From: Muribaculaceae bacterium | Lineage (GTDB): Bacteria; Bacteroidota; Bacteroidia; Bacteroidales; Muribaculaceae | NCBI GenBank assembly: GCA_028689665.1 | Contig: JAQVCR010000003.1 | Coordinates: forward strand, 124,001 to 188,000 | Direction: 5' to 3' | Length of the DNA stretch: 64,000 bases | Shown here: in pieces, positions 18,815 through 27,109 of the stretch | How the letters are laid out: each line of letters starts with the position of its first letter | How positions within the stretch are numbered: the first letter of the stretch is position 1 | Notes under the pieces: generated by a model | Seen by the model: the letters and a program-made list of their open reading frames with translations, nothing else | What the model was told of the DNA's origin: nothing | Database searches by the model: none | Position numbers and translations under genes: made by a program

Positions 18815-19135
18815 TGTATTTGTAATTATCTTATTAATGATTTAATATTCCGAAAAAATGAATGCAAATGTTTCACAGCGAGGAGCTTAATCGCTTCTTT
18901 TTATGATTACTCGCAAATCAGTTGCAAATATCGTACTTTTTTTTGAATTAGATGATACAAAAATGATTTTTTATCAAAAAAACTACACAAAAATGTGGTT
19001 TTTCTATTTATAGAAATGAAAATAGTTGGAATGTTGAGATTTTACAAATTTTAAATCTCTAATTCTGCATCTTATGTTTATCGATTCTCAATATAATTAT
19101 AAATGAGTATCTTTGCATTTTATTTATATTAAAAT
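18815..19135. other. Divergent intergenic region between HU and the YhhQ-like gene
   Basis: This 321-bp AT-rich stretch holds the leaders of two divergent genes. A plus-strand -7 box TATCTTTG at 19108-19115 lies 20 bp before the YhhQ-like ATG. For HU I found only imperfect boxes (CAAATGTT at 18865, CAAATATC at 18925). No RNA gene or protein-coding frame is apparent. Confidence 0.6.
19108..19115 (+). promoter_or_regulatory. -7 box of the queuosine precursor transporter gene
   Basis: TATCTTTG is a full match to TAnnTTTG and predicts a leader of about 17 nt. No clear -33 TTTG is seen. Confidence 0.6.
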
Positions 19136-19816
19136 ATGAGAAGTAAAATATCGGTGCTTTTTTTACTACTTACTTCAATGTTCTGTGTCTTTCTTATTTT
19201 GGCGAACTTGATGGAAGTAAAAGTAGTTAGATTTGGAGTCTTTACTGCCACTGCGGGACTTGCTGTTTTCCCAATTTCATATATTATTAATGATTGTATT
19301 GTTGAAGTATATGGTTTTCGTAAAGCTAGGCTTGTAATATGGCTTGGTTTTTTAATGAATTTTATTTTTGTAATGTTTCTTCAGCTCGCAATTGTATTGC
19401 CTAGCGATCCTTCGTGGACTCATCAAGAAGCTATAGATACTATATTTGGAAATACTCCGCGCATATTATTAGGTAGTTTTGTGGCATTTATTTGTGGCTC
19501 GATGGTAAATGCTTATGTTATGAGTAAAATGAAAGTTATAAGTAATGGAAAGATGTTCTCTTTACGAGCTGTGTTGTCGACTTTATTTGGCGAGACAGTA
19601 GATTCGTTCATCTTTTTCCCGGTTGCATTTTTAGGGGTATTGCCATTGTCTACAATTATATCATTGATATGGACTCAAGCTTTACTAAAGACAATTTATG
19701 AAATTATTGTACTGCCTGTAACTATAAAAGTGGTGAAAGAAATTAAGCGACATGAAGATTTAGATACATTTGATAAAAATATTGATTATAAATGGTGGAG
19801 GATAGACCAAATATGA
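19136..19816 (+). CDS. Queuosine precursor transporter (YhhQ family)
   Basis: A 226-residue integral membrane protein with about six helices. The signature FPISYIINDCIVEVYGFRKAR and the later LFGETVDSFIFFPVAFLG are diagnostic of the YhhQ/QPTR vitamin-precursor transporter family, which imports preQ0/preQ1 or queuine for tRNA modification. It resides in the inner membrane. The gene overlaps the following YjjG-like gene by an ATGA, which suggests translational coupling, although the two functions are not obviously linked. Confidence 0.9.
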   Translation: MRSKISVLFLLLTSMFCVFLILANLMEVKVVRFGVFTATAGLAVFPISYIINDCIVEVYGFRKARLVIWLGFLMNFIFVMFLQLAIVLPSDPSWTHQEAIDTIFGNTPRILLGSFVAFICGSMVNAYVMSKMKVISNGKMFSLRAVLSTLFGETVDSFIFFPVAFLGVLPLSTIISLIWTQALLKTIYEIIVLPVTIKVVKEIKRHEDLDTFDKNIDYKWWRIDQI

Positions 19817-20532
19817 GTGAAACGATGCTAGGGAATATTAATACGGTATTTATTGATCTTGACGATACAATATGGGATTTTACTAATAATTCCAAAATTG
19901 CGCTGAGGTATGTATATGATTGCTATGAAATTAGTAAAAAGGATATTGAATATAAAGATTTTATTGACAAATATGAGTCTATCAATACTAAGCTGTGGGA
20001 ATTGTATCATTATGGAAAGATTGAGAAGGACTATCTTGTAAATGAGCGATTTAGATATGCACTTGCCGAGAATGGTTATAATGAAGAAAATCTGCAATCG
20101 TTGGCTTGTGATATGAATATAGAGTATTTGGATTATTTGTCTAAATTACCAAACATTGTTCCGGGGGCAAAAGAATTACTTCAATATCTTTCTAATAAAT
20201 ATAGTGTAGGTGTGTTGAGTAATGGATTTAAAGGTATTCAAGCTCAGAAACTTAAATCGGGGAAATTAGATAAATATATCGATCTAGTAGTATTGTCGGA
20301 TGAGGTTGGTATAACTAAACCTTTAAAGGGTATTTTTGACTATGCTATAAAAGCTCGTAATGCAAATCCTAAGCAGACAATAATGATTGGCGATAATTAT
20401 GATGCCGATATTTGTGGGGCTAATAATGCCGGATGGAAGACGATCTTCTTTAATAGAAAAAAATTGGAACTTGATGAAAATATCGCCGATGCCACTGTCG
20501 ATAGGTTAGAGGATATTATGTCGATTATTTAA
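19813..20532 (+). CDS. YjjG-family HAD hydrolase (non-canonical pyrimidine nucleotidase type)
   Basis: The track begins at 19792, but the ATG at 19813 overlaps the upstream TGA as ATGA and gives MSETM just before the HAD core, so it is preferred (239 residues). Motifs are FIDLDDTIWDF (motif I), VLSNGF (II), the Lys in ITKPLKGIF (III) and MIGDNYDADICGANNAG (IV). The large helical cap and DDTIWDF resemble YjjG, a house-cleaning 5'-nucleotidase. Confidence 0.85.
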   Translation: MSETMLGNINTVFIDLDDTIWDFTNNSKIALRYVYDCYEISKKDIEYKDFIDKYESINTKLWELYHYGKIEKDYLVNERFRYALAENGYNEENLQSLACDMNIEYLDYLSKLPNIVPGAKELLQYLSNKYSVGVLSNGFKGIQAQKLKSGKLDKYIDLVVLSDEVGITKPLKGIFDYAIKARNANPKQTIMIGDNYDADICGANNAGWKTIFFNRKKLELDENIADATVDRLEDIMSII

Positions 20533-21122
20533 AGTATCGACGTGCCATCAATATTTTCTATTTTATTTGAAAATAGCGTGGCATCGTCGCTATTTATTGT
20601 AATCTCCATATAGCAATTGTTGTCGAATATTTGTGATATTACTGTAATATTATCAGCTTTTATTATCTTCATCACGTCATTCAAATAGATGTAAGGAAAA
20701 TTAAATTTTACTATACTTTGCTCGTGGCATTCAATAATTTTGGCATTTGCTATTGCATCGGCGGCAGCTTCTCGATATGCTACAATAAGCCCTGATGTAC
20801 CTAATTTAATTCCACCAAAGTAGCGTACTACAATAATAAGTATATTTGTAAGATTGTTAGAGTTAATCTGTCCAAGGATAGGCTTCCCTGCTGTTCCCGA
20901 AGGCTCTCCGTTATCGTTCGATTGAAATTCATTTCGTGCTGCACCGAGCATATAAGCCCAACATACATGTCTTGCATCAAAATAATCTTTTTGAAAAGTT
21001 TTGATGTGTTCTTTAGCCTCGTCGGCAGAGTTTATAGGTATAGCAAAGGAAATGAATTTGCTCATTTTCTCTTTATACAAGCCTTCTGACTTTTCTTGAA
21101 TTGTGAGATAATAATCGCTCAT
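20529..21122 (-). CDS. YigZ/IMPACT-family protein
   Basis: A 197-residue protein with the IMPACT/UPF0029 core: FARHVCWAYMLG-like segment (residues about 50-62), DNGEPSGTAGKPIL and VRYFGGIKLGTSGLIVAYREAA. The C-terminal part matches the DUF1949-like domain. The family is conserved in bacteria and eukaryotes; the eukaryotic member modulates Gcn2, but the bacterial function is unclear. It converges with the YjjG gene (overlap of 4 bp at the 3' ends) and has its own promoter downstream of cydB. Confidence 0.9.
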   Translation of the reverse strand: MSDYYLTIQEKSEGLYKEKMSKFISFAIPINSADEAKEHIKTFQKDYFDARHVCWAYMLGAARNEFQSNDNGEPSGTAGKPILGQINSNNLTNILIIVVRYFGGIKLGTSGLIVAYREAAADAIANAKIIECHEQSIVKFNFPYIYLNDVMKIIKADNITVISQIFDNNCYMEITINSDDATLFSNKIENIDGTSIL

Positions 21123-21135
21123 ATTTTATATATAA

Positions 21136-21167
21136 GGGGCTAACTTTATTGATGCAAAGTTAACCCC
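21136..21167 (-). terminator. Terminator-like hairpin after cydB, overlapping the yigZ promoter
   Basis: GGGGCTAACTTT / AAAGTTAACCCC form a 12-bp stem with one mismatch and an 8-nt loop. In the minus direction it is followed by TTATATATA, 34 bp after the cydB stop codon. The right arm contains most of the yigZ -7 box. Confidence 0.65.
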
Positions 21168-21185
21168 TAAATTGTAAATATCAAA
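21155..21185 (-). promoter_or_regulatory. Promoter of yigZ
   Basis: On the minus strand TTTG (21182-21185) and TAACTTTG (21155-21162) are 19 bp apart, matching the Bacteroidetes consensus. The predicted leader is about 30 nt. Confidence 0.75.
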
Positions 21186-21200
21186 TATTAGATGTTGTTG

Positions 21201-22361
21201 TTAATATTTATGTGTCGTGTTATTCATTTCGTCGGGTGTTATAGATTTCTTATCCATTGAATACCAAACGTAGGCAATATATCCTACGACAAATGGTATT
21301 ATTAGTGATACGATACTCATAGTAGTGAGCGTAAATTCACTAGAAGAGCTATTATATATTGTTAGTGAGCTAGACGGATCGATTAAAGAAGGGTAGTAGG
21401 GTGTGCCGTTGTATCCTGCAACCCAGAATAAAGCTAATACTACCAATATAGTCCCTATTCCACTAAACCAGATACCTCTTCTAAAAGTATCGCTTAAAAT
21501 TGTCCTAATTATAGCATATAACACTAGGATTACACCTAATAAAAATACTATTAATGCCCACCACAGAGTAATGAAATTTATCAAATATTTATAATGAATC
21601 ACTTCAAATGAATTTGGAATAGTAGAAATCCCGTCTTTTGTGATTAATTGATAGCCATCTGATGTGAGAAGAATTGCTACAAAGGTGAGAAAGAATACTA
21701 CAAAAATTGCTCCGTTTATTATTAACGATTTTTTTTGAGCTTTTAGTTGTGGCTCATAGTTTATGTTATTGATAAAATATAAAGATGCTTGTGTGCGTGC
21801 AAGGAATAAGACAGTGAATCCGAGTAATAGATTTTTCCAACTAATCATCGCTTCAAGCCCGCGTGTCGAGGTCCATGTAGAAATTACCGGTGAATTAGGA
21901 TCTAAAAGTCTTTGTTTTTCAACCGTAAATTCGCCACCGAAGAAGAATGTAGCTACAGCAACGCCCAATAATACACACCCGACGATTCCATTAATAAATA
22001 GGAAGCAATCAAATGTTTTAGTACCAAATACGTTTCCCGGTTTGCGCCTAAATTCGTAGGACACAGCTTGTATAACGAAGCTAAATAAAATAAAAATCCA
22101 TAGCCAATATGCGCCACCAAAGCTGGTAGAATAAAACAATGGAAAAGAAGCAAAAAACGCACCACCAAATACTACTAATGTTGTAAAAGTAAGTTCCCAC
22201 TTGCGTCCTAGTGAATTTACAAGCATTGTTTTTTCCATATCGCTTTTGGCTTGCCAAAGCAAAGTCTGTCCTCCTTGAACGAATAATAAGAAGACTAGAA
22301 TTGCGCCTAAAACAGAAATTAGTAACCACCAATAAATCTGTAAATATTCATATTGTATCAT
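21201..22361 (-). CDS. cydB: Cytochrome bd ubiquinol oxidase subunit II
   Basis: A 386-residue membrane protein with about nine helices and the CydB signature near the N-terminus (WWLLISVLGAILVFLLFVQGGQTLL) and GRKWELTFTTLVVFGGAFFASFP. With CydA it forms the bd-type terminal oxidase, which reduces oxygen to water at high affinity and is the usual oxygen-scavenging enzyme of anaerobic Bacteroidales. It starts 12 bp after cydA and ends in a hairpin. Confidence 0.95.
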   Translation of the reverse strand: MIQYEYLQIYWWLLISVLGAILVFLLFVQGGQTLLWQAKSDMEKTMLVNSLGRKWELTFTTLVVFGGAFFASFPLFYSTSFGGAYWLWIFILFSFVIQAVSYEFRRKPGNVFGTKTFDCFLFINGIVGCVLLGVAVATFFFGGEFTVEKQRLLDPNSPVISTWTSTRGLEAMISWKNLLLGFTVLFLARTQASLYFINNINYEPQLKAQKKSLIINGAIFVVFFLTFVAILLTSDGYQLITKDGISTIPNSFEVIHYKYLINFITLWWALIVFLLGVILVLYAIIRTILSDTFRRGIWFSGIGTILVVLALFWVAGYNGTPYYPSLIDPSSSLTIYNSSSSEFTLTTMSIVSLIIPFVVGYIAYVWYSMDKKSITPDEMNNTTHKY

Positions 22362-22373
22362 AGTTGGAGTTTT

Positions 22374-23939
22374 TTAATGTTCATTTTGAATGTCGGTCAA
22401 TGATTTATTCTTGATTTGGTGTAACATAATACTTACTTCGGCAATTAAAAGCCCTGTAAATATAATGGCAAATAAGAAGAATGTGATTTGTACTGATGTC
22501 GATGAAACATCAGAAATTGCTGCACGAGTAGGCATTAGCCCTTCTATTACCCAAGGCTGTCTTCCCAGCTCTGCTGTAATCCACCCACATTCGCTACATA
22601 TCCATACGGCAGGAATAGATAGTATTGCGATCCATTGCATTAGCTTAGATTTCTGAAGTACAGTCCCTTTAAAAGCCATTATGGCGACAATAATAAAGAA
22701 AAATAGTAAATAACCTCCGATAATCACCATTATGTGAAAAGAGTAAAATACCAAGCAAGTGTCTGGTATAGCTTCGCTTACATCATCAAAATATCCATAG
22801 CCAAAGTAGTTATAATTTGCTTGTAGCACATTGTTGGCACTGTCGAGTAGCTCTTTATTTCCTTCAATTTGAGCTTTGTCATATAGCCGTAGCGCATTAT
22901 GCGCTATCTTCCCTCGCTCAATTCGTTCAGCATAAGAAATATTATAAATAGTGTCGCCGTTAGCAGTAAGCTCTATTCCGTCAATCAGGTCGTTAATACC
23001 CGGGACAAAAGCGTCGGGGTTGCCTGTTGCAAGCCATGACAGTCCTTTAGGAATAGAAATGTCGAAAATCAATTCTTTTTCGTTATTGTTATATTCCTTC
23101 TGTGGGTTTAAAAATCCCCAAGCAATAATTTTCTGTCCACATTGCCCACGATATAAACCTTCCATTGCTGCGAGTTTCATTGGCTGCACTTTATATACGG
23201 CTTTAGCCGAACCATCGCCAAAGTGTATTGTTAATAAGATTCCTATAATTCCTACCCACGATGCAACTTTAATGCTTTTTATTGCCATATCTGTATTTCT
23301 TTTCTTTAGTAGCAACCAGCCACTTACACCAATAACAAATACGGCGGCAAGTGCCCAGCCACTAAGTACTGTGTGGAAAAATTTATTAATGGCAACGGGT
23401 GATAAAGCAACATCGGCAAAGCTATCCATCACATTTCGCATTTGTGCCGGATCGAATTGCATTCCTACAGGATATTGCATCCATGCATTAGCAACTAGTA
23501 TCCATAGTGCCGAAAGACTTGCTCCTATTGCTGTGAGCCATGTGGCTGCAAGGTGAAAACCGGGGCTTACTTTTTTCCACCCGAAGAACATAACAGCGAT
23601 AAACGTTGATTCCATAAAGAATGCAAGCAGACCTTCTATCGCTAATGGGGCTCCAAAAATGTCGCCTACAAACCAGCTGTAATTCGACCAGTTAGTTCCA
23701 AATTCAAACTCAAGGATAATACCTGTCGCTACTCCTATGGCAAAGTTGATGCCGAACAGCAACATCCAGAATTTAGTTATGCCGAGCCATTTTTTGTCTT
23801 TTGTACGAATGTATATCGTTTCCATAATGGCTACTATTACCGATAGCCCCAATGTCAATGGCACAAATAACCAATGATATATCGCTGTGAGTGCAAATTG
23901 AGCTCGCGACCAGTCGACTACATTTATTAAGTCATTCAT
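22374..23939 (-). CDS. cydA: Cytochrome bd ubiquinol oxidase subunit I
   Basis: The 521-residue haem-bearing subunit has the b595 ligand in AIYHWLFVPLTLG (His22), the conserved acidic and quinol-site region LEFEFGTNWSNY...IEGLLAFFMES and about nine helices. An interrupting hydrophilic Q-loop region (residues about 245-380) is of moderate length, with NPDAFVPGIND. It lies between the DUF4492 gene (30 bp upstream) and cydB (12 bp downstream), forming one operon. Confidence 0.96.
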   Translation of the reverse strand: MNDLINVVDWSRAQFALTAIYHWLFVPLTLGLSVIVAIMETIYIRTKDKKWLGITKFWMLLFGINFAIGVATGIILEFEFGTNWSNYSWFVGDIFGAPLAIEGLLAFFMESTFIAVMFFGWKKVSPGFHLAATWLTAIGASLSALWILVANAWMQYPVGMQFDPAQMRNVMDSFADVALSPVAINKFFHTVLSGWALAAVFVIGVSGWLLLKKRNTDMAIKSIKVASWVGIIGILLTIHFGDGSAKAVYKVQPMKLAAMEGLYRGQCGQKIIAWGFLNPQKEYNNNEKELIFDISIPKGLSWLATGNPDAFVPGINDLIDGIELTANGDTIYNISYAERIERGKIAHNALRLYDKAQIEGNKELLDSANNVLQANYNYFGYGYFDDVSEAIPDTCLVFYSFHIMVIIGGYLLFFFIIVAIMAFKGTVLQKSKLMQWIAILSIPAVWICSECGWITAELGRQPWVIEGLMPTRAAISDVSSTSVQITFFLFAIIFTGLLIAEVSIMLHQIKNKSLTDIQNEH

Positions 23940-23969
23940 AGTGTAAATATTTAATTAAAGGTTAGTATA

Positions 23970-24209
23970 TTATTTATCTTTTAATAGCTCTTTCCTTACA
24001 TAATTGGCTTTATCTTTATCGTTATCAAATTTCGAGTCGAGAATGTCGGGGAAAAAGAAAATTTTCATAATGAAGAAGAATATAAATAATTTAATCAATA
24101 TAATTATCCATAGAGTTTTACCAACGGTCATAGATTTAAATCCTTCTAAATAGAAATTAAAAATTCTACTTATAAGTGGTTTCCTATATTTAGATCCTTC
24201 CATAATCAT
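23970..24209 (-). CDS. DUF4492 small membrane protein
   Basis: A 79-residue protein with one strong transmembrane helix (TLWIIILIKLFIFFFIMKIFFF, residues about 36-57) flanked by basic residues and a charged C-terminal tail. The N-terminal RIFNFYLEGFKSMTVGKTLW is the DUF4492 signature. The family is regularly found just before cydA in Bacteroidetes. Position and single-helix form suggest an accessory subunit or assembly factor of the bd oxidase, comparable to CydX, but this is inference. An alternative start two codons downstream (MEGSKY) is equally good. Confidence 0.85.
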   Translation of the reverse strand: MIMEGSKYRKPLISRIFNFYLEGFKSMTVGKTLWIIILIKLFIFFFIMKIFFFPDILDSKFDNDKDKANYVRKELLKDK

Positions 24210-24229
24210 GCATTTATGATTTATTTTTA

Positions 24230-24237
24230 CAAATATA
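24230..24237 (-). promoter_or_regulatory. -7 box of the DUF4492-cydAB operon
   Basis: The minus strand reads TATATTTG, about 20 bp before the DUF4492 start codon. No -33 TTTG is present; the position is occupied by the palindrome at 24249-24264. Confidence 0.55.
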
Positions 24238-24248
24238 TTAAATTATGT

Positions 24249-24264
24249 TATGATTATAATCATA
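24249..24264. promoter_or_regulatory. Perfect 16-bp palindrome, CRP/FNR-like operator upstream of cydAB
   Basis: TATGATTATAATCATA is a perfect palindrome whose core TGAT-N4-ATCA is the half-site spacing of CRP/FNR-family regulators. It overlaps the place where the -33 element of the cyd promoter should be, which fits regulator-dependent transcription. Confidence 0.55.
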
Positions 24265-24419
24265 TTTATGATTAGCTTTTACAAATTCATCTAAAAAAAT
24301 TACAAAAATGGAATTTTTAAATTATAGTAATAGTCTAATATATAGCAGAAACAACATATTTTAAGAAATATTCATTCGCTTTTATCATCTAAGTGGCACA
24401 GAAAAGAGAAAATAAATGA

Positions 24420-24427
24420 TAATTTTG
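24420..24427 (+). promoter_or_regulatory. -7 box of the DUF4494-yggS unit
   Basis: TAATTTTG matches TAnnTTTG and predicts a leader of about 44 nt. No -33 element is evident. Confidence 0.45.
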
Positions 24428-24474
24428 CATAGAAATTCTCCACAAAATTAAAAACGAAATAAACAAAAATAATT

Positions 24475-24930
24475 ATGGCAAATTGGTTTGAGTGCAAAGT
24501 GCGATATGACAAAATGTTAGAAACAGGTATACAAAAAGCAGTTACCGAGCCTTATTTAGTAGATGCTCTATCTTTCACAGAGGCAGAAGCCCGCATAATT
24601 GAAGAGCTTACTCCTTTTATATCAGGAGAATATACAGTTGCTGCTGTGAAAAGAACAAATATAACAGAAATATTCTGGGACGAAACAGGTGATAAATGGT
24701 ATAATGTAAAGACTAATTTTATTACTATTGATGAGAAGACGGCAAAAGAAAAGAAAACGTCATCACATATTCTTGTACAAGCATCTGAATTTAAAAATGC
24801 TTTAGATACCTTTATGGAGGGTATGAAAGGGACTCTTGCCGATTTCGAGATTGCAACAATTGCAGAAACTCCATTAATGGACGTTTTCAAATATAATAAA
24901 GCAAGCGACGAAAAGACGGAACAAAAATAA
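24475..24930 (+). CDS. DUF4494 domain-containing protein
   Basis: A 151-residue soluble protein starting MANWFECKVRYDKML with VTEPYLVDALSFTEAEARI, the DUF4494 signature of Bacteroidetes. There is no signal peptide or membrane segment. Function is unknown. Its stop and the start of the YggS gene share one base (TAATG), so the two are translationally coupled, and this pairing is recurrent in the order. That hints at a link to pyridoxal-phosphate or amino-acid homeostasis, without direct proof. Confidence 0.85.
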   Translation: MANWFECKVRYDKMLETGIQKAVTEPYLVDALSFTEAEARIIEELTPFISGEYTVAAVKRTNITEIFWDETGDKWYNVKTNFITIDEKTAKEKKTSSHILVQASEFKNALDTFMEGMKGTLADFEIATIAETPLMDVFKYNKASDEKTEQK

Positions 24931-25601
24931 TGAACGATATTGCTCAACAAATATTCAACATTAAGCAAGAATTACCTTCAGGGGTAGTTCTTGTTGCTGT
25001 GTCAAAGTTCCATCCAATAGAGGCTCTTATGGCAGCTTATAATTCCGGACAACGAATATTTGGAGAAAGTAGAGTGCAAGAGCTGATTGCTAAAGTTCCA
25101 CATATGCCTGCTGATGCAGAATGGCATTTTATAGGACATCTGCAGACGAATAAAGTGAAGTCATTGCTCCCCTGTGTATCAATGATTCAAAGTGTTGATT
25201 CATTGAAGCTTTTAAAAGTTATTAATGATGAGGCTGCAAAAATAGACAAAATTGTAGATGTCTTATTAGAGTTTCATGTAACTCACGAAGATTCAAAAAC
25301 AGGATTTACCGAAAATGAATTTGTAGATATAGAGACAGAATTATTGTCGCAAAAATATAATAATGTAAGATTCTGTGGAATAATGGGTATGGCAACAAAT
25401 ACAGATGATCAAGACATTATTTTATCAGACTTTAGCAAGCTACATATAATTTTCGATAAATTAAAACAAACGATATCCTCTAATAATCCAGAATTCAAGA
25501 CCTTAAGCATGGGAATGAGTGAAGATTATAAGATGGCTGTAAGCCAAGGTTCAAATATGGTAAGAGTAGGCTCTTCAATATTTGGAATTAGAGAATATTA
25601 A
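24930..25601 (+). CDS. yggS: YggS/PROSC-family pyridoxal phosphate homeostasis protein
   Basis: A 223-residue alanine-racemase-fold protein with the PLP lysine in VAVSKFHP (about residue 26), then GESRVQEL, WHFIGHLQTNK, GIMGMAT and the phosphate-binding SMGMSEDYKMAVSQGSNMVRVGSSIFG. It carries PLP and maintains the free vitamin B6 and amino-acid pools. It is shorter than Proteobacterial YggS by a few residues, as is normal in Bacteroidetes. It is coupled to the DUF4494 gene. Confidence 0.94.
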   Translation: MNDIAQQIFNIKQELPSGVVLVAVSKFHPIEALMAAYNSGQRIFGESRVQELIAKVPHMPADAEWHFIGHLQTNKVKSLLPCVSMIQSVDSLKLLKVINDEAAKIDKIVDVLLEFHVTHEDSKTGFTENEFVDIETELLSQKYNNVRFCGIMGMATNTDDQDIILSDFSKLHIIFDKLKQTISSNNPEFKTLSMGMSEDYKMAVSQGSNMVRVGSSIFGIREY

Positions 25602-25654
25602 ATCAAAATAATTAATTAATTATAAATAATTAGGACTTATAAGAAAATAAGTAT

Positions 25655-25662
25655 TAATTTTG
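25655..25662 (+). promoter_or_regulatory. -7 box of the FucP-like transporter gene
   Basis: TAATTTTG at this position makes the ORF-track start (a TTG at 25660) impossible for a transcript that begins just downstream. It supports translation from ATG 25714, or a leaderless start at ATG 25666. Confidence 0.5.
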
Positions 25663-25713
25663 ACCATGAAAGTGCCATGGCACACATATTTTAATTCTAA
25701 ACCAAAACTTGAG

Positions 25714-26988
25714 ATGGATAACATTAAACAACATCAATCAAAAAACATTCCAGCTATAGTAATTATGTTCTGCTTGTTTGGAATGATTTCGTTTGTTACA
25801 GGATTTCAGAATCCCTGTGGCGTAATCGTAAAAGAACAATTTGGGTTAAGCGACCTTGAATCGCAATTGGGAAATTTTGCTAATTTTATAGCATACGCCT
25901 TTATGGGATTTCCTGCCGGTCTAATCTTACAAAACAAAGGTTATAAATTTACAGCTATCACAGCCGTATTGATCGGGCTAGCCGGTGTGGCTTTAATGTT
26001 TGCTTCAACTTTACCTGATACTACTACAGCTGAAATGATGACACAAAACAAGACTCTTGTATATTCTCTTTATATAAGTGGAGCATTTGTTGCCGGATTC
26101 TCAATGTGTACTCTTAATACAGTTGTTAACCCTATGTTGAACCTATTAGGTGGCGGTGGAAAAACCGGAAACCAATTGTTGCAATTTGGTGGTGCTACCA
26201 ATTCATTATGTGCAACTATAGTTCCTATCTTGGTGGGCTATCTTATCGGTGGTAACATTGCACAAGCAACATTAATCAATACACGTACAGCCCTTTATAT
26301 TGCTATGGCTATCTTCTTTGTAGCATTTATTGTGCTAGTAAATTCTAAATTGCCAGAGCCAAACAGAGAAGCCAATAATAAAGAAAAAGTAGATATCTGG
26401 GGAGCATTTAGATTCCCGGTATTCGTTGGAGGTATAATAGCAATTTTCTTGTATGTAGGTATTGAGGTTGGTGTAGCTAACTTCCTTAATCTATATCTAA
26501 CCGACAAGAACGGCGTGGCAATGACAACAGAATTAGCCGGTGCAATTGTCGGTTCATATTGGTTCTTGATGCTAATTGGTCGTCTTATCGGCGGTTCGGT
26601 CGGAGGAGCAGTTTCTTCTAGAACTATGTTAACCGTTGTTTCTTTATTATGTATTGTCTTATTAATTTGTGGTATTTATTTACCACAGACTAAAGTAACA
26701 ATGCTAGGTTACACATTACCTCTTAATGCAATTTTCTTTGTACTATGTGGGTTATGTACATCAGTAATGTGGGGCGGAATCTTCAACCTTGCAACAGAAG
26801 GGCTAGGAAAATATACAGCAATTGCTTCAGGTATATTTATGGTAATGGTATGTGGCGGTGGAATCCTACCACTTCTACAAGGATTCGTAGCCGACTTTAG
26901 CGATTATGTAACTAGCTATTGGGTATTAGTTGCTGCAACAGCATATCTATTATTCTATGCACAAGTAGGTAGTCGCAAAAAAGCATAA
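25714..26988 (+). CDS. FucP-like sugar MFS transporter
   Basis: From ATG 25714 (MDNIKQHQ) the product is 424 residues with 12 predicted helices. The first helix region has GFQNPCGVIVKEQFGLSD, followed by ANFIAYAFMGFPAGLILQNKGYK and NTVVNPMLNLLGGGGKTGNQLLQFGGATNS, which is the pattern of the L-fucose/glucose/galactose:H+ symporter group (FucP, GlcP). It imports a monosaccharide; the exact sugar is not evident because no catabolic genes flank it. ATG 25666 would add 16 hydrophilic residues. Confidence 0.87.
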   Translation: MDNIKQHQSKNIPAIVIMFCLFGMISFVTGFQNPCGVIVKEQFGLSDLESQLGNFANFIAYAFMGFPAGLILQNKGYKFTAITAVLIGLAGVALMFASTLPDTTTAEMMTQNKTLVYSLYISGAFVAGFSMCTLNTVVNPMLNLLGGGGKTGNQLLQFGGATNSLCATIVPILVGYLIGGNIAQATLINTRTALYIAMAIFFVAFIVLVNSKLPEPNREANNKEKVDIWGAFRFPVFVGGIIAIFLYVGIEVGVANFLNLYLTDKNGVAMTTELAGAIVGSYWFLMLIGRLIGGSVGGAVSSRTMLTVVSLLCIVLLICGIYLPQTKVTMLGYTLPLNAIFFVLCGLCTSVMWGGIFNLATEGLGKYTAIASGIFMVMVCGGGILPLLQGFVADFSDYVTSYWVLVAATAYLLFYAQVGSRKKA

Positions 26989-27034
26989 AAAATTATATTA
27001 ACGACAAATTTCTAAAAAAGTCGTTATAAAATAG

Positions 27035-27092
27035 ATAGTTTCACGCTCAATATTGTTATATTTGCAATAATAAGAGTGTGAAACTATTTTTT
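27035..27092 (+). promoter_or_regulatory. Transketolase promoter enclosed by a 14-bp inverted repeat
   Basis: ATAGTTTCACGCTC (27035-27048) and GAGTGTGAAACTAT (27074-27087) are inverted repeats with one mismatch. The -7 box TATATTTG (27057-27064) lies in the 25-nt loop. A run of T follows the right arm, so on the read-through transcript from the transporter it would look like a terminator. Confidence 0.65.
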
Positions 27093-27109
27093 AGCAAACA
27101 TTAATAATT

